Source: Actinomyces sp.
GTDB taxonomy: Bacteria; Actinomycetota; Actinomycetes; Actinomycetales; Actinomycetaceae
DNA: 64,000 nucleotides
Assembly (NCBI RefSeq): GCF_030530635.1
Contig: NZ_JAUMUL010000003.1
Location: 1-64,000 of the forward strand
Direction of reading: 5' to 3'
Part shown: positions 44,544 through 52,710 of the stretch, in pieces
Layout of the letters: each line of letters starts with the position of its first letter
How positions within the stretch are numbered: the stretch's first letter is position 1
Translations under genes and position numbers: made by a program
Notes under the pieces: generated by a model
What the model was told of the DNA's origin: nothing
The model's input: the letters and a program-made list of their open reading frames with translations, nothing else
The model's database searches: none

Positions 44544-45193
44544 GCCGACTCCTACGCCTAGATCGATAGAGGTGTAATGCCGAAGTCGATCGTTTACGGA
44601 GCGCTCACCGTGAGGGTGCGACACGCTGTGTCGTGGCCGCCCGAAACTCTTGCCCGGAACCGAATTTGCCCGAAACTACCCTTTGACCGTTTTGGAAGGT
44701 GAGGTGGAACAAGGGCTCTTCCGGTTTGAGGGTGTGGTGGTTGTGACGTGGTGGCTTCGGCCTGGGCTGCGGTGTTCGCGGTGGTCGTGGTTGGGGTGGT
44801 GAGGTCGGTATCGGGTCGGTGGGGTCGTGCTCGGGCAGGCAAGGTTTTGGGTGGGTGGGGACGTCGCCCGGCCGACGGCGAGAACGACCTAATCAGCCCG
44901 ACACCGACCTCGAACGCCCCGACCGCAGCCCGCCCACACCGCAACCCTGGCTGAAACCAGCACACCCACAAACACTGGAAGAGCCGGTTCTGACCACTTT
45001 TTGCCGGGCCGTTATGGGGCCGAGCATCCCCCTCCAGCTGGTTCGGAAACGGTCGTTGTGGTGGTCGGGGCCGCCTTGTACTCGTTAATGAAGGCGTGTG
45101 CCGAGAACCAGACCAGCCGCTGGCATCCCAAACCCAAGGACGGCATTGTCACCCGCTTCCCCGGGAAACCAGCCGTCCGGCGGTCCTTGCGGC
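44544..45193. other. 650-base convergent spacer holding a foldback repeat
   Basis: No convincing gene is seen between the kinase and the convergent dedA gene. The central 270 bases are a large imperfect inverted repeat (44716-44985). The rest shows no structure I can name. Confidence 0.6.
44716..44985. repeat. foldback element, copy 1, with terminal inverted repeats
   Basis: The left end (CTCTTCCGGTTTGAGGGTGT onward, to about 44830) pairs imperfectly with the right end (GACCTAATC... to CACTGGAAGAG) over about 115 bases. Its first 60 bases match 60429-60488 at 56 of 60 positions. There is no transposase. It behaves like a non-autonomous mobile or palindromic intergenic repeat. Confidence 0.75.
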
Positions 45194-45946
45194 TTACTCG
45201 GCGGCCTCGACGGCGATCGGCTCGGCGGACTCGTCCTTCTTGTTCGCACCGAGCTTGTTGCGCAGGGCGGTGATCAGCATGGGGAGCACCGACACGAAGA
45301 CGATGCCCAGGATCATCACGTCGATGTTCTCCTGAATCCACTTGATGGATCCGAGGAAATATCCGAGCCAGGTGATGCCGAAGGCCCAGAAGGTGGCCCC
45401 CAACATGTTGAAGGCGAGGAAGTGGGTGTAGCGCATCCTGCCAACACCGGCCATCACCGGGGTGAAGGTGCGCACGATCGGCACGAACTGGGCGAGCGTG
45501 ATCGCCTTGCCGCCGTGCTTGGCGAAGAAGGCGGAGGTGCGTTCGACGTACTCCTGCTTGAACAGGCGCGAGTCCTCCCGCTTGAAGATCGCCGGGCCCG
45601 CCTTGCGGCCGATGATGTAGCCAGTCTGATTGCCGACGACGGCGGCGACCCACAGCAGTGGGGCGGCCACCCAGATGTGTACGCCCACAGCGTCGGTGGC
45701 CACGAACAATCCCAGCGTGAATAGCAGGGAGTCGCCCGGCAGGAAGAAGCCGACCAGTAGTCCGGTCTCGGCGAAGATGACGAGCATCACCCCGACGATG
45801 GCCCAGGGGCCGAACCACTCGACGATCTTGGTGATGAGGTTGGCGGCATCGAGCCATTCGGGGCCGAGTCCGGGGGCGGGCATGACGGGCAGCGCCGCTG
45901 CGGACGCGGAGGGGGGCAAAGCGGCAACCGGGATCAGTGCAGTCAC
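45194..45946 (-). CDS. DedA family membrane protein
   Basis: DedA/SNARE-associated proteins are thought to be undecaprenyl-phosphate or phospholipid flippases of the inner membrane. The 250 residues have about five helices, FLPGDSLLFTLG, GNQTGYIIGRKAG, and the conserved basic-acidic segment FVPIVRTFTPVMAGVGRM. GTG 45946 is chosen because a -10 box TACGCT lies exactly six bases upstream; in-frame starts at 45997 and 46018 would add an unlikely Arg-rich head. A role in glycan-lipid recycling would fit the GtrA neighbour but is inference. Confidence 0.87.
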   Translation of the reverse strand: MTALIPVAALPPSASAAALPVMPAPGLGPEWLDAANLITKIVEWFGPWAIVGVMLVIFAETGLLVGFFLPGDSLLFTLGLFVATDAVGVHIWVAAPLLWVAAVVGNQTGYIIGRKAGPAIFKREDSRLFKQEYVERTSAFFAKHGGKAITLAQFVPIVRTFTPVMAGVGRMRYTHFLAFNMLGATFWAFGITWLGYFLGSIKWIQENIDVMILGIVFVSVLPMLITALRNKLGANKKDESAEPIAVEAAE

Positions 45947-45958
45947 GACCTCAGCGTA
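45947..45958 (-). promoter_or_regulatory. leaderless promoter -10 for dedA
   Basis: TACGCT on the minus strand (45958-45953) is followed by six bases and the GTG. Confidence 0.5.
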
Positions 45959-46076
45959 GGAACAAACCGGGGGTGGCCGCCGAGACGAGCGCCGCATCTG
46001 GGCTGTGGAATCGGGCACGTGTATGTGAGCCGGGCTGCTGGCGAGGGTGCGTGATGACTCCCGCGGCCGGGGTCGC

Positions 46077-46601
46077 TCAGTGGGAGCGGGAAGCGGCGTC
46101 GCCGGTGAATACCACGTAGTGGTAGAACAGGAAACGGAAGGCCGTGCCCAGACCGAAGCCGACCACGTATGCGGAGATGTTGTCCGCCAGGGTGCCGCTC
46201 AGCCCCAGGATGTGGTGGGTGAACAGTAGACAGAACTGGGTGATCAGAATGCCGCCGGCATTCGCGAAGGCGAACAGGAAGGCCTCCCGGGCGATGCTCT
46301 CACGGGTACGGTCCCGATAGGTCCAAGAACGATTCGCCACCCAGGAGAAGCAGGTGGCCACACAGGCGGAGATGATGTTGGCGGTATTGGGATGCCCGGA
46401 GAGCACCCCCGTGGGGCCGTGCTGAAGCAGATTGAAAAGACCGGAGTCGATGACGTACGCCAGGGCGCCCACCAGTCCGAACTGCGTCAGCTCCCGCAGC
46501 CAGGCGAGCAGTCGCTCCCCGAGAGTCTGTGCGGTATCGGCGGGCTCTTCCACGGGAGTGTGTGCACGGCCGGCCGAAACCTCAGAACTCGCTTCTGTCA
46601 C
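46077..46601 (-). CDS. GtrA family membrane protein
   Basis: GtrA proteins help move polyprenyl-phosphate-linked sugars across the membrane. The 174 residues have a 35-residue cytoplasmic head and four helices, with QFGLVGALAYVIDSGLFNLL, SWVANRSWTYRDR and the C-terminal FRFLFYHYVVF typical of the family. GTG 46601 is chosen because a near-consensus TATGAT lies seven bases before it; an ATG inside that box (46613) is the alternative. The PIG-V-like gene lies upstream in the same direction. Confidence 0.9.
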   Translation of the reverse strand: MTEASSEVSAGRAHTPVEEPADTAQTLGERLLAWLRELTQFGLVGALAYVIDSGLFNLLQHGPTGVLSGHPNTANIISACVATCFSWVANRSWTYRDRTRESIAREAFLFAFANAGGILITQFCLLFTHHILGLSGTLADNISAYVVGFGLGTAFRFLFYHYVVFTGDAASRSH

Positions 46602-46614
46602 AGGCGTGATCATA
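46602..46614 (-). promoter_or_regulatory. leaderless promoter -10 for gtrA
   Basis: TATGAT on the minus strand (46614-46609) is followed by seven bases and a GTG. Five of six bases match the consensus. Confidence 0.5.
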
Positions 46615-46687
46615 GGAGCCGCTTCTGGATGCTCACTGACAACGTGTCTGGCATCACTCGGTTGGTGGCGGGTGTGGGACATGCGGG

Positions 46688-47947
46688 CTACGGCACCCAG
46701 GTGATCGGGGCGTGACCGTCCCACACCCAGCTGATCCAGAACACCTGACCTACGATCCCGGCCGCGAGCAGCATCATTCGCTGGCGCGGCGTGGTTCGGG
46801 CTGCCAGTGCCCATGCCGCCGGGGCGAGGGGCAGCAGCAGACGCAGCACCGACGTCGTCGGGTCGAAGAAGGCCAAAAGGTACAGGGCGTACCCGACACA
46901 CCAAAGCCACGCGGGTGCGCCGAGTCGGCGCAGCGCCGGGGCCGACAGGGCCAGGGCGCCGGTCGCCAGGACTCCGGCCAACAGCAGTGGGCCCAGGTGG
47001 TCGCCCACCCACCACCCGCTGCGCGTCAGCCAGGGCAGCAGTGGCGTCAGTTCGCCGCCCCGCCATGAGGTCTCGGTGGCGGTGTAGGCATCGGCCCGGC
47101 CGGTGACCGCCCAGGCGAGTGCTGGCCAGGCCAGGGCACCGGCGGCGGCCACCGCCGTCAGTCCCAGCAGATGCAGGCGTTCGCCGCGGACCGGGGAGGC
47201 GCCCGTCTCCGGGGCTGCTCCGGGACGGGCACGCCGCATCTCCCACAGCCACCACAGTCCCAATGCCGCCGTCAGCGGCACACCGAGTGGGCGGGCGAAG
47301 GCCGCGGCGATCGCGGCCGGTATGGCCGCCAGGAACCGGCCACGTTCGGCCAGCAGGAGGACCAGTGCCACCGCCAACAGGCCGAGTGACTCCGCGTAGG
47401 GCAGCTGCAGCACGACGGCGCAAGGAGAGCACCAGACCAGTGCCACCGCCCACAGGGAGGTTCGCGGATCGACGCGCGAGGCCAGCCAGCGGTCCAGTAC
47501 CAGTGCGGACAGAGCCGAAGCCACCAGGGACACGAGTGTGGCGCGCGCATAGAAGGACCATCCCGTCCAAGCCAGGGCCGAGGCCAGGGCCGGCAGCAAC
47601 GGCATGAATGCCCAGGCATTCTGCTGCACGGTGCCGTTGGCGTCGGTCGGCAGCTGTATCGGGTATCCCTCGCGCGCGATCGTGTTGTACCAGCCGGAGT
47701 CCCAGAAGGACGCCTGCTGCATCCAAGACGGCGACGCCGGCGCCCAGACCGTCGCCCCGGTGTCGCGCGCCCCCAGGCGCAGGATCAGTAGTGACGCCAG
47801 TGTCGCCGCGAGCCACACCAACAGCACTGCGGCCCAGTGCGGCAGGGGGCCGGGTCGTGTGCCGGGGTGGTGGGAGCCGGCGGTGGGCGGGCGCGGATCG
47901 CCGGCCGGTACGGACGCGGACGCGCGGGGGGCGGTGGGCTCAGACAC
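46688..47947 (-). CDS. PIG-V-like polytopic mannosyltransferase
   Basis: This 419-residue membrane protein has ten or more hydrophobic helices. The first outer loop contains FWDSGWYNTIAREGYP, the WDxxWY motif of PIG-V/GT-C enzymes that use polyprenyl-phosphate sugars, and further on FMPLLPAL and PYAESLG, also typical. It probably adds a mannose or similar sugar to a lipid, protein or glycan outside the membrane. The first 35 residues are Pro/Ala-rich and cytoplasmic. The GTG start has a -10 box six bases before it. Confidence 0.83.
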   Translation of the reverse strand: MSEPTAPRASASVPAGDPRPPTAGSHHPGTRPGPLPHWAAVLLVWLAATLASLLILRLGARDTGATVWAPASPSWMQQASFWDSGWYNTIAREGYPIQLPTDANGTVQQNAWAFMPLLPALASALAWTGWSFYARATLVSLVASALSALVLDRWLASRVDPRTSLWAVALVWCSPCAVVLQLPYAESLGLLAVALVLLLAERGRFLAAIPAAIAAAFARPLGVPLTAALGLWWLWEMRRARPGAAPETGASPVRGERLHLLGLTAVAAAGALAWPALAWAVTGRADAYTATETSWRGGELTPLLPWLTRSGWWVGDHLGPLLLAGVLATGALALSAPALRRLGAPAWLWCVGYALYLLAFFDPTTSVLRLLLPLAPAAWALAARTTPRQRMMLLAAGIVGQVFWISWVWDGHAPITWVP

Positions 47948-47959
47948 GGAGCCAGCGTA
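47948..47959 (-). promoter_or_regulatory. leaderless promoter -10 for the PIG-V-like gene
   Basis: TACGCT on the minus strand (47959-47954) is followed by six bases and the GTG. Its -35 area would touch the 23-bp repeats. Confidence 0.5.
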
Positions 47960-47983
47960 AGGGCACGGCCGCCCAACCGCACC

Positions 47984-48042
47984 GAGACCGCCACTTGTTA
48001 CACGCCGAGACCGGCACTTTTAGCGCATCGAGACCGGTCGCC
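47984..48042 (+). repeat. three 23-bp units of the GCCGAGACCGGC repeat family
   Basis: GAGACCG begins at 47984, 48007 and 48030, exactly 23 bases apart. The units read (CA)CCGAGACCGCCACTT, GCCGAGACCGGCACTT and ATCGAGACCGGTCGCC. They fill the divergent promoter region between the PIG-V-like gene and purK. Confidence 0.75.
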
Positions 48043-48113
48043 ATGGTGGTGCCCCGACGGAGCCTCAGCCGACCGGTAGCCGGACCGGCGCCGCGATCCG
48101 CCGGAGGCGCCGT

Positions 48114-48125
48114 TAGGCTGGAGGC
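48114..48125 (+). promoter_or_regulatory. leaderless promoter -10 for purK
   Basis: TAGGCT at 48114-48119 is followed by GGAGGC and the GTG. GGAGG is only one base from the start and so is unlikely to be a ribosome-binding site. Confidence 0.5.
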
Positions 48126-49379
48126 GTGAGCGCACCTGTTCTAGCCGTTATTGGAGGGGGCCAACTGGCCCGGATGATGCAGGAGGAGGCTTCCGCCCTG
48201 GACATCCACCTGCGCACTCTCGTCGAGGCGGCAGACGGCTCGGCCGCTCAGGTGACCGTTGACGCTCCGGTGGGGAGTGCCGACGACGCCGACGCCGTAC
48301 GTGCCCTGGTGGCGGGGGCCGCGGCGGTCACTTTCGAGCATGAGCATCAGGACTCGGCGTTGCTGAGTCAGTTGCGCTCCGAGGGCATCCCGGTGCGTCC
48401 CGCCCCCGAGGCGCTGCTGCTGGCGCGCGACAAGCTCGCCATGCGTCGCGCCATGGACGCCGCCGGACTGCCGCAGCCGGCCTGGGCGGAGATCTCGGGG
48501 AGTGCTCGGGATATGCGTGTGCAAGTGCGTGATTTCGCCGCCGAGCGCGGCTGGCCCGTGGTGCTCAAGACGCCCCGCGGCGGCTACGACGGGCACGGTG
48601 TGCTTATGGCCCGCTCTGCCGCTGACTTGGAGGGCGGCGAGGCCGAGGCCTGGTTGGAGGCCACCGCGGCCGCCCGCGCCGGATGCGCCACCACGGGTGC
48701 TGGCGGCGGAGGCAGCCTGGGCGGCGGTGCTGTGACCAGTCTGCTGGTTGAGGAGGCGGTGCCCTTCACCCGTGAACTCGCCGTGCTGCTGGCGCGCAGC
48801 CCCTCCGGTCAGGTCGCCGCCTGGCCGGTGATCGAGTCCGTGCAGTCCGGCGGCATCTGCGTGGAGACCGTGGCTCCGGCGCCAGGGCTGGATCCGGTCG
48901 CCGCCCGAAGGGCCGAGGACATCGGCCGCACCATCGCCGAACGGACGGACGTAACCGGAGTTCTGGCCGTGGAGTTGTTCGCAGTCGAAGGCCCTGAAGG
49001 CACGCGTCTGTTCATCAATGAACTGGCAATGCGCCCGCACAACTCGGGTCACTGGACTCAGGACGGCGCCATCACCAGTCAGTTCGCCCAGCACCTGCGC
49101 GCCGTTCTCGACCTGCCGCTGGGGGCGACTCTGCCGACCGCCCCCACAACCGTCATGGTCAACTACCTGGGCGGGGACCGGAGCCCGGCCGACGACGCCG
49201 TGGCCCGTGCCCTCGCCCTCGAGCCGGAGGCCCGTATCCACCTGTATGGCAAGCAGTGGCGGCCCGGTCGCAAACTCGGGCACGTCAACCTGACGACTGC
49301 GGCCACGGATCCTGAGGGGATCGCCGTTGCGCGCGAGCGGGCGCGCGGCGTCGTAGCCGTTCTGCGTGATGAGGCGTGA
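48126..49379 (+). CDS. purK: N5-carboxyaminoimidazole ribonucleotide synthase PurK
   Basis: PurK uses ATP and bicarbonate to carboxylate AIR in purine synthesis. The 417-residue ATP-grasp protein has VIGGGQLARMMQEEA, TFEHEHQD, RDKLAMRRAMDAAGLP, VLKTPRGGYDGHGV and FINELAMRPHNSGHWT. A Gly/Ala-rich insertion (about residues 175-205) makes it longer than the usual 380. The next gene, purE, carries out the following step. Confidence 0.94.
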   Translation: MSAPVLAVIGGGQLARMMQEEASALDIHLRTLVEAADGSAAQVTVDAPVGSADDADAVRALVAGAAAVTFEHEHQDSALLSQLRSEGIPVRPAPEALLLARDKLAMRRAMDAAGLPQPAWAEISGSARDMRVQVRDFAAERGWPVVLKTPRGGYDGHGVLMARSAADLEGGEAEAWLEATAAARAGCATTGAGGGGSLGGGAVTSLLVEEAVPFTRELAVLLARSPSGQVAAWPVIESVQSGGICVETVAPAPGLDPVAARRAEDIGRTIAERTDVTGVLAVELFAVEGPEGTRLFINELAMRPHNSGHWTQDGAITSQFAQHLRAVLDLPLGATLPTAPTTVMVNYLGGDRSPADDAVARALALEPEARIHLYGKQWRPGRKLGHVNLTTAATDPEGIAVARERARGVVAVLRDEA

Positions 49380-49383
49380 GCAA

Positions 49384-49466
49384 GCCGGCGGCGCGTCGTT
49401 CCGGGCCGTTGCGCTGTCAGAGGGAAGACAGAGAAAATGCGGAGGACATAGGCTTGCGCCGCCGGC
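49384..49466 (+). repeat. 11-bp inverted repeat in the purK-purE spacer
   Basis: GCCGGCGGCGC (49384-49394) and its exact complement (49456-49466) enclose 61 bases. The 149-base spacer is long for two genes of consecutive steps, so an RNA structure controlling purE is possible. No known purine riboswitch core is seen. Confidence 0.45.
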
Positions 49467-49528
49467 CGCGTGGCGATTGTCGTGAACGGCGGCGGATCAA
49501 GTGGCCGATTCAACGTAGGAGCAGCCCC

Positions 49529-50062
49529 ATGAGCAACCAGCAGGGTCAACAGCCAGTCGTCGGTATCGTCATGGGGTCGGACTCGGACTGGCCGACCATG
49601 CGTGCAGCCGCAGATGCCCTGGATGCGCTCGGGGTCGTCTATGAGATCGACGTCGTCTCCGCCCATCGTATGCCCGACGAGATGCTCGCCTACGGGCGCG
49701 CCGCTGCCGGGCGCGGTCTGCGGGTCATCATTGCCGGTGCCGGCGGCGCCGCCCATCTGCCGGGCATGCTCGCCGCGGTCACTGAACTTCCGGTGATCGG
49801 TGTGCCGGTGCCGCTCAAGTACCTGGACGGCATGGATTCACTGCTGTCGATCGTGCAGATGCCCGCCGGTGTGCCGGTGGCCACCGTGTCCGTCGGCGGT
49901 GCCCGAAATGCCGGTCTGCTGGCCGCCCGTATCCTCGGTGCAGGGGAGGGGGACGAGGCCGAGCGGCTGCGTGCCGGCATGCGGTCCTTCCAGGTCGACC
50001 TGGCTGAAACGGCCCGCGCCAAGGGGGAGGTCCTGCGGCGGGAGTTCGCCGCCCGGCCGTGA
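49529..50062 (+). CDS. purE: N5-carboxyaminoimidazole ribonucleotide mutase PurE
   Basis: PurE rearranges N5-CAIR to CAIR. The 177 residues have GIVMGSDSDWPTM, the active-site SAHRMPDEM, and AGAGGAAHLPGMLAA with LPVIGVPV. Length is normal. AGGAG lies eight bases before the ATG, so this gene uses a conventional ribosome-binding site and is probably cotranscribed with purK. Confidence 0.95.
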   Translation: MSNQQGQQPVVGIVMGSDSDWPTMRAAADALDALGVVYEIDVVSAHRMPDEMLAYGRAAAGRGLRVIIAGAGGAAHLPGMLAAVTELPVIGVPVPLKYLDGMDSLLSIVQMPAGVPVATVSVGGARNAGLLAARILGAGEGDEAERLRAGMRSFQVDLAETARAKGEVLRREFAARP

Positions 50063-50176
50063 TCTCGGCGGCGGCCCCGTCTGTTCGGTGGTCCGCTGCG
50101 TCGAGCCCGCATTCGCGTGCCGGCGCTGCCTCAGGTCCCATCCGGATGGGTATATCCAGGTGTGTGTGCTCGCCGG

Positions 50177-50188
50177 TACGATCGCGGC
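50177..50188 (+). promoter_or_regulatory. leaderless promoter -10 for galE
   Basis: TACGAT at 50177-50182 is followed by six bases and the ATG. Confidence 0.5.
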
Positions 50189-51190
50189 ATGAGCATCCTC
50201 GTTGCGGGCGGCGCCGGATACATCGGCGCCCATGTTGTTCGTCTGCTGCTAGAGCGTGGAGACGAGGTCGTCGTTGTGGACGACCTGTCCTACGGCACCC
50301 CTGGGCGCGTGGAGGGCGCAGAGCTTGTTGAGCTCGACGTCGCCGCCGCGCGCGCCACCGAAGTCTTAACCGATCTGATGGAGCGGAGGGATGTCAAGGC
50401 CGTCATCCACTTCGCTGCTCGGAAGCAGGTGGGGGAGTCCGTGGCTCGTCCAGCCTGGTACTACCAGCAGAATGTGGGTGGCCTGGCCAACATGCTGGCG
50501 GCCATGGAGAACGCCCGCGTGGAGCAGATGATCTTCTCCTCCTCCGCGGCGGTTTACGGCATGCCTCCGGTGGAAGTCGTGCCCGAGGACATCGACTGCC
50601 GCCCGATCAATCCCTACGGGGAGACCAAGCTGATCGGCGAGTGGATGATGGCCGACTGCGAGCGCGCCTGGGGACTGCGTTGGGCGGGTCTGCGGTACTT
50701 CAACGTCGCCGGCGCGGGTTGGGACGACCTGGGGGACATGGCCACCTTGAACCTCATTCCCATGGTGCTGGACCGACTGGCACGAGGGGAGTCGCCGAAG
50801 ATCTTCGGCACCGACTATCCGACCCCGGACGGAACCTGCATCCGCGACTACATCCATGTGCGCGACCTGGCCGGCGCCCACATCGCCGCCCTTGATCGCC
50901 TGTCGGGACCGGAGGAGTTGGAGCAGCACGTTTTCAACGTTGGCACCGGTACCGGCTCCTCGGTGCGCGAGGTGGTTTCCAGGGTCATTACCGCGGTCGC
51001 CGCCGCCACGGGCCGCGAGGTGCAGCCGGAGGAACTCGGCCGCCGCCCCGGTGACCCGCCGCAGCTTATCGGTGACGCCACCCGTATCCGCGAGGTGCTG
51101 GGCTGGGAGGCCGAGTACGACCTGGATGACATCGTCGCCTCCTCCTTCTCCGCCTGGCAGGCGGACCCCGACCGGCCCCACTTCCGGTGA
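50189..51190 (+). CDS. galE: UDP-glucose 4-epimerase
   Basis: GalE interconverts UDP-glucose and UDP-galactose (or the N-acetyl forms). The 333-residue SDR protein has the NAD motif GGAGYIGAHVV, a FSSSAAVYG stretch with the catalytic Ser, Tyr143 and Lys147 in YGETK, FNVAGA, and RDYIHVRDLA. Length is standard. It opens the surface-glycan region of this window, so supplying galactose-type sugars for glycans is likely. An upstream in-frame start is not preferred because a -10 box lies six bases before ATG 50189. Confidence 0.92.
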   Translation: MSILVAGGAGYIGAHVVRLLLERGDEVVVVDDLSYGTPGRVEGAELVELDVAAARATEVLTDLMERRDVKAVIHFAARKQVGESVARPAWYYQQNVGGLANMLAAMENARVEQMIFSSSAAVYGMPPVEVVPEDIDCRPINPYGETKLIGEWMMADCERAWGLRWAGLRYFNVAGAGWDDLGDMATLNLIPMVLDRLARGESPKIFGTDYPTPDGTCIRDYIHVRDLAGAHIAALDRLSGPEELEQHVFNVGTGTGSSVREVVSRVITAVAAATGREVQPEELGRRPGDPPQLIGDATRIREVLGWEAEYDLDDIVASSFSAWQADPDRPHFR

Positions 51191-51223
51191 TCCCGGAGTG
51201 TCCTCAGCGCCTGCCTGGCAGGC

Positions 51224-51273
51224 GCGTTACGCCCCGCGCCTTCCCGACCCCGGGATGGCGCGGGGCGTAACGC
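51224..51273. terminator. bidirectional terminator between galE and the LCP gene
   Basis: Perfect 17-base arms (GCGTTACGCCCCGCGCC and its complement) enclose a 16-base loop between two convergent genes. No long T-run flanks either side. Its position makes it a terminator for both strands. Confidence 0.8.
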
Positions 51274-51275
51274 AA

Positions 51276-52661
51276 TCAGGGCTGGTCGAAGTCGGTGGTG
51301 GAAAGCGTGCCGTCGCGCAGTTTGGTGAAGAAGCCGGGGGCGGTCGTCTCCTCGAGTAGGACGGCCGCACCGATGCCGCCCGGTTCGTAATCCAGGCTTG
51401 CGATCGGCGGCGCCCCGGTCAGGCCGGCCCTAGACGCGGAGCGGAAGGCGAACAGCATCTTCCCCAGGTCGAACATGGAGGCGTCTTCGTCGACGGTCAG
51501 TGCCTGCGTGCCGGCGTCGACGAGCAGGTTCTGCTGCGAGAGATTCAGCAGCGTGGAGGGGGACACCGCCTTGGACACGACGGCGGAGATCACCGCTCGT
51601 TGCCGCAGGGCGCGTCCGATATCGCCAGTAGGGTCGGACTTGCGCATACGCGAGTACGCCAGTGCCTTGGTGCCATCGACCTCCTGGCACACTCCCTGGG
51701 AGGTGTTCCAAACCAGTCCCGAGTCGGCGTCGTCGACGTCGTAATCCAGGCATAGGTTGATGCCGCCGACGGCGTCCACCAGGGATGACACCCCGCCCAT
51801 GCCGACCTCGACGTAATGGTCAACGGTCAGGCCGGTCAGCTGCTCCACCGTGGAAACCAGCAGGGTTGGGCCGCCGTAGGAGTAGGCGGCGTTGATCTTG
51901 TTACCGCCGTAGCCGGGGATCTCCACATAGGTGTCGCGGGGTAGCGACGTCAGGGACGCCTGTCCGCCGGGGGCGCGATGCAGCAGCATGATCGAGTCGG
52001 AACGGGCCCCCTCGGTGTCATCAGCGACGGCGCCGTCCGCCCGGGAGTCGGAGCCGACGATCAACCAGGTCTCACCGGGCGTGTCCTCCGCTCCGGAGAG
52101 CGCCTCAACGCGCTGGAGCTTGGAATTGACGTCGTTGACGAGCCACACCACCCGTGCGCCCGCCAGCGCCAGCAGGATCGCCAGCGCCGCAGCGAGCCAG
52201 CGCAGCGGGTGACGGCGCCTCTCGCGCTTGGGGGGCGATGGCGGCGAGGGCTGCGTGTGCCGATTCAACGACGGCGAGGGAGAGTATCGGAACGACCTGG
52301 CCGCCGTGTGTGGGCGCGACACGTTGCGGCTGCGCGCCGAAGGGGCGGCGCCGGAGGGCATGACCCGTGTAGCGTCGGGATTGCGAACAGGTCGGGGCCT
52401 GCCGGAGGCCAATGGAACCGCCGAGGAGCCTGCGCGCGCACGGCTCTTCGGGCCGGTGCCGTGCGCGCGGGGCTTGGCACTGCCGGCGGGGGTGGCAGCG
52501 GGTGGATGACCGGCGGATCGACCGCTGGATGCCGCGGAGGCCGGTCGCGGCGGTATCGGGGGCCGCGGCGTCGCGCCGCTCTGGGCGCCGGCGCGGCGAT
52601 CGCGCCTGCCATCGCCGGGATTGAATGACGGGGGGAGATCGCCGTCGTTCGCGGGGCTCAC
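51276..52661 (-). CDS. LytR-CpsA-Psr (LCP) family glycan ligase, Pro-rich form
   Basis: LCP proteins transfer polyprenyl-linked glycans to peptidoglycan or, in Actinomyces, to surface proteins. This 461-residue protein has a disordered Pro/Arg/Ser-rich cytoplasmic head (about 150 residues), one helix (WLAAALAILLALAGARVVWL) and an outer LCP domain with IVGSDSRADG, RSDSIMLLHRA, SLPRDTYVEIPG, NKINAAYSYGG and YSRMRKSDPTGD. GTG 52661 is chosen because AGGAGG lies upstream and it clears the preceding LCP gene; the longer frame would overlap it. The two LCP genes form an operon. Confidence 0.85.
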   Translation of the reverse strand: MSPANDGDLPPSFNPGDGRRDRRAGAQSGATPRPPIPPRPASAASSGRSAGHPPAATPAGSAKPRAHGTGPKSRARAGSSAVPLASGRPRPVRNPDATRVMPSGAAPSARSRNVSRPHTAARSFRYSPSPSLNRHTQPSPPSPPKRERRRHPLRWLAAALAILLALAGARVVWLVNDVNSKLQRVEALSGAEDTPGETWLIVGSDSRADGAVADDTEGARSDSIMLLHRAPGGQASLTSLPRDTYVEIPGYGGNKINAAYSYGGPTLLVSTVEQLTGLTVDHYVEVGMGGVSSLVDAVGGINLCLDYDVDDADSGLVWNTSQGVCQEVDGTKALAYSRMRKSDPTGDIGRALRQRAVISAVVSKAVSPSTLLNLSQQNLLVDAGTQALTVDEDASMFDLGKMLFAFRSASRAGLTGAPPIASLDYEPGGIGAAVLLEETTAPGFFTKLRDGTLSTTDFDQP

Positions 52662-52710
52662 CGGTGTCTGGCCTCCTGTCCGTTTACTCGGTCTACGCGT
52701 TGTGCTCGTC

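Noticed and set aside
44594..44971. Minus-strand frame of 125 codons between the kinase and dedA
   Set aside because: It reads through the foldback element, is rich in Pro, Thr and Arg with no domain, and has no start signals.
47984..48042. CRISPR array
   Set aside because: There are only three short units with a 23-base period and no room for normal spacers; no cas genes are present.
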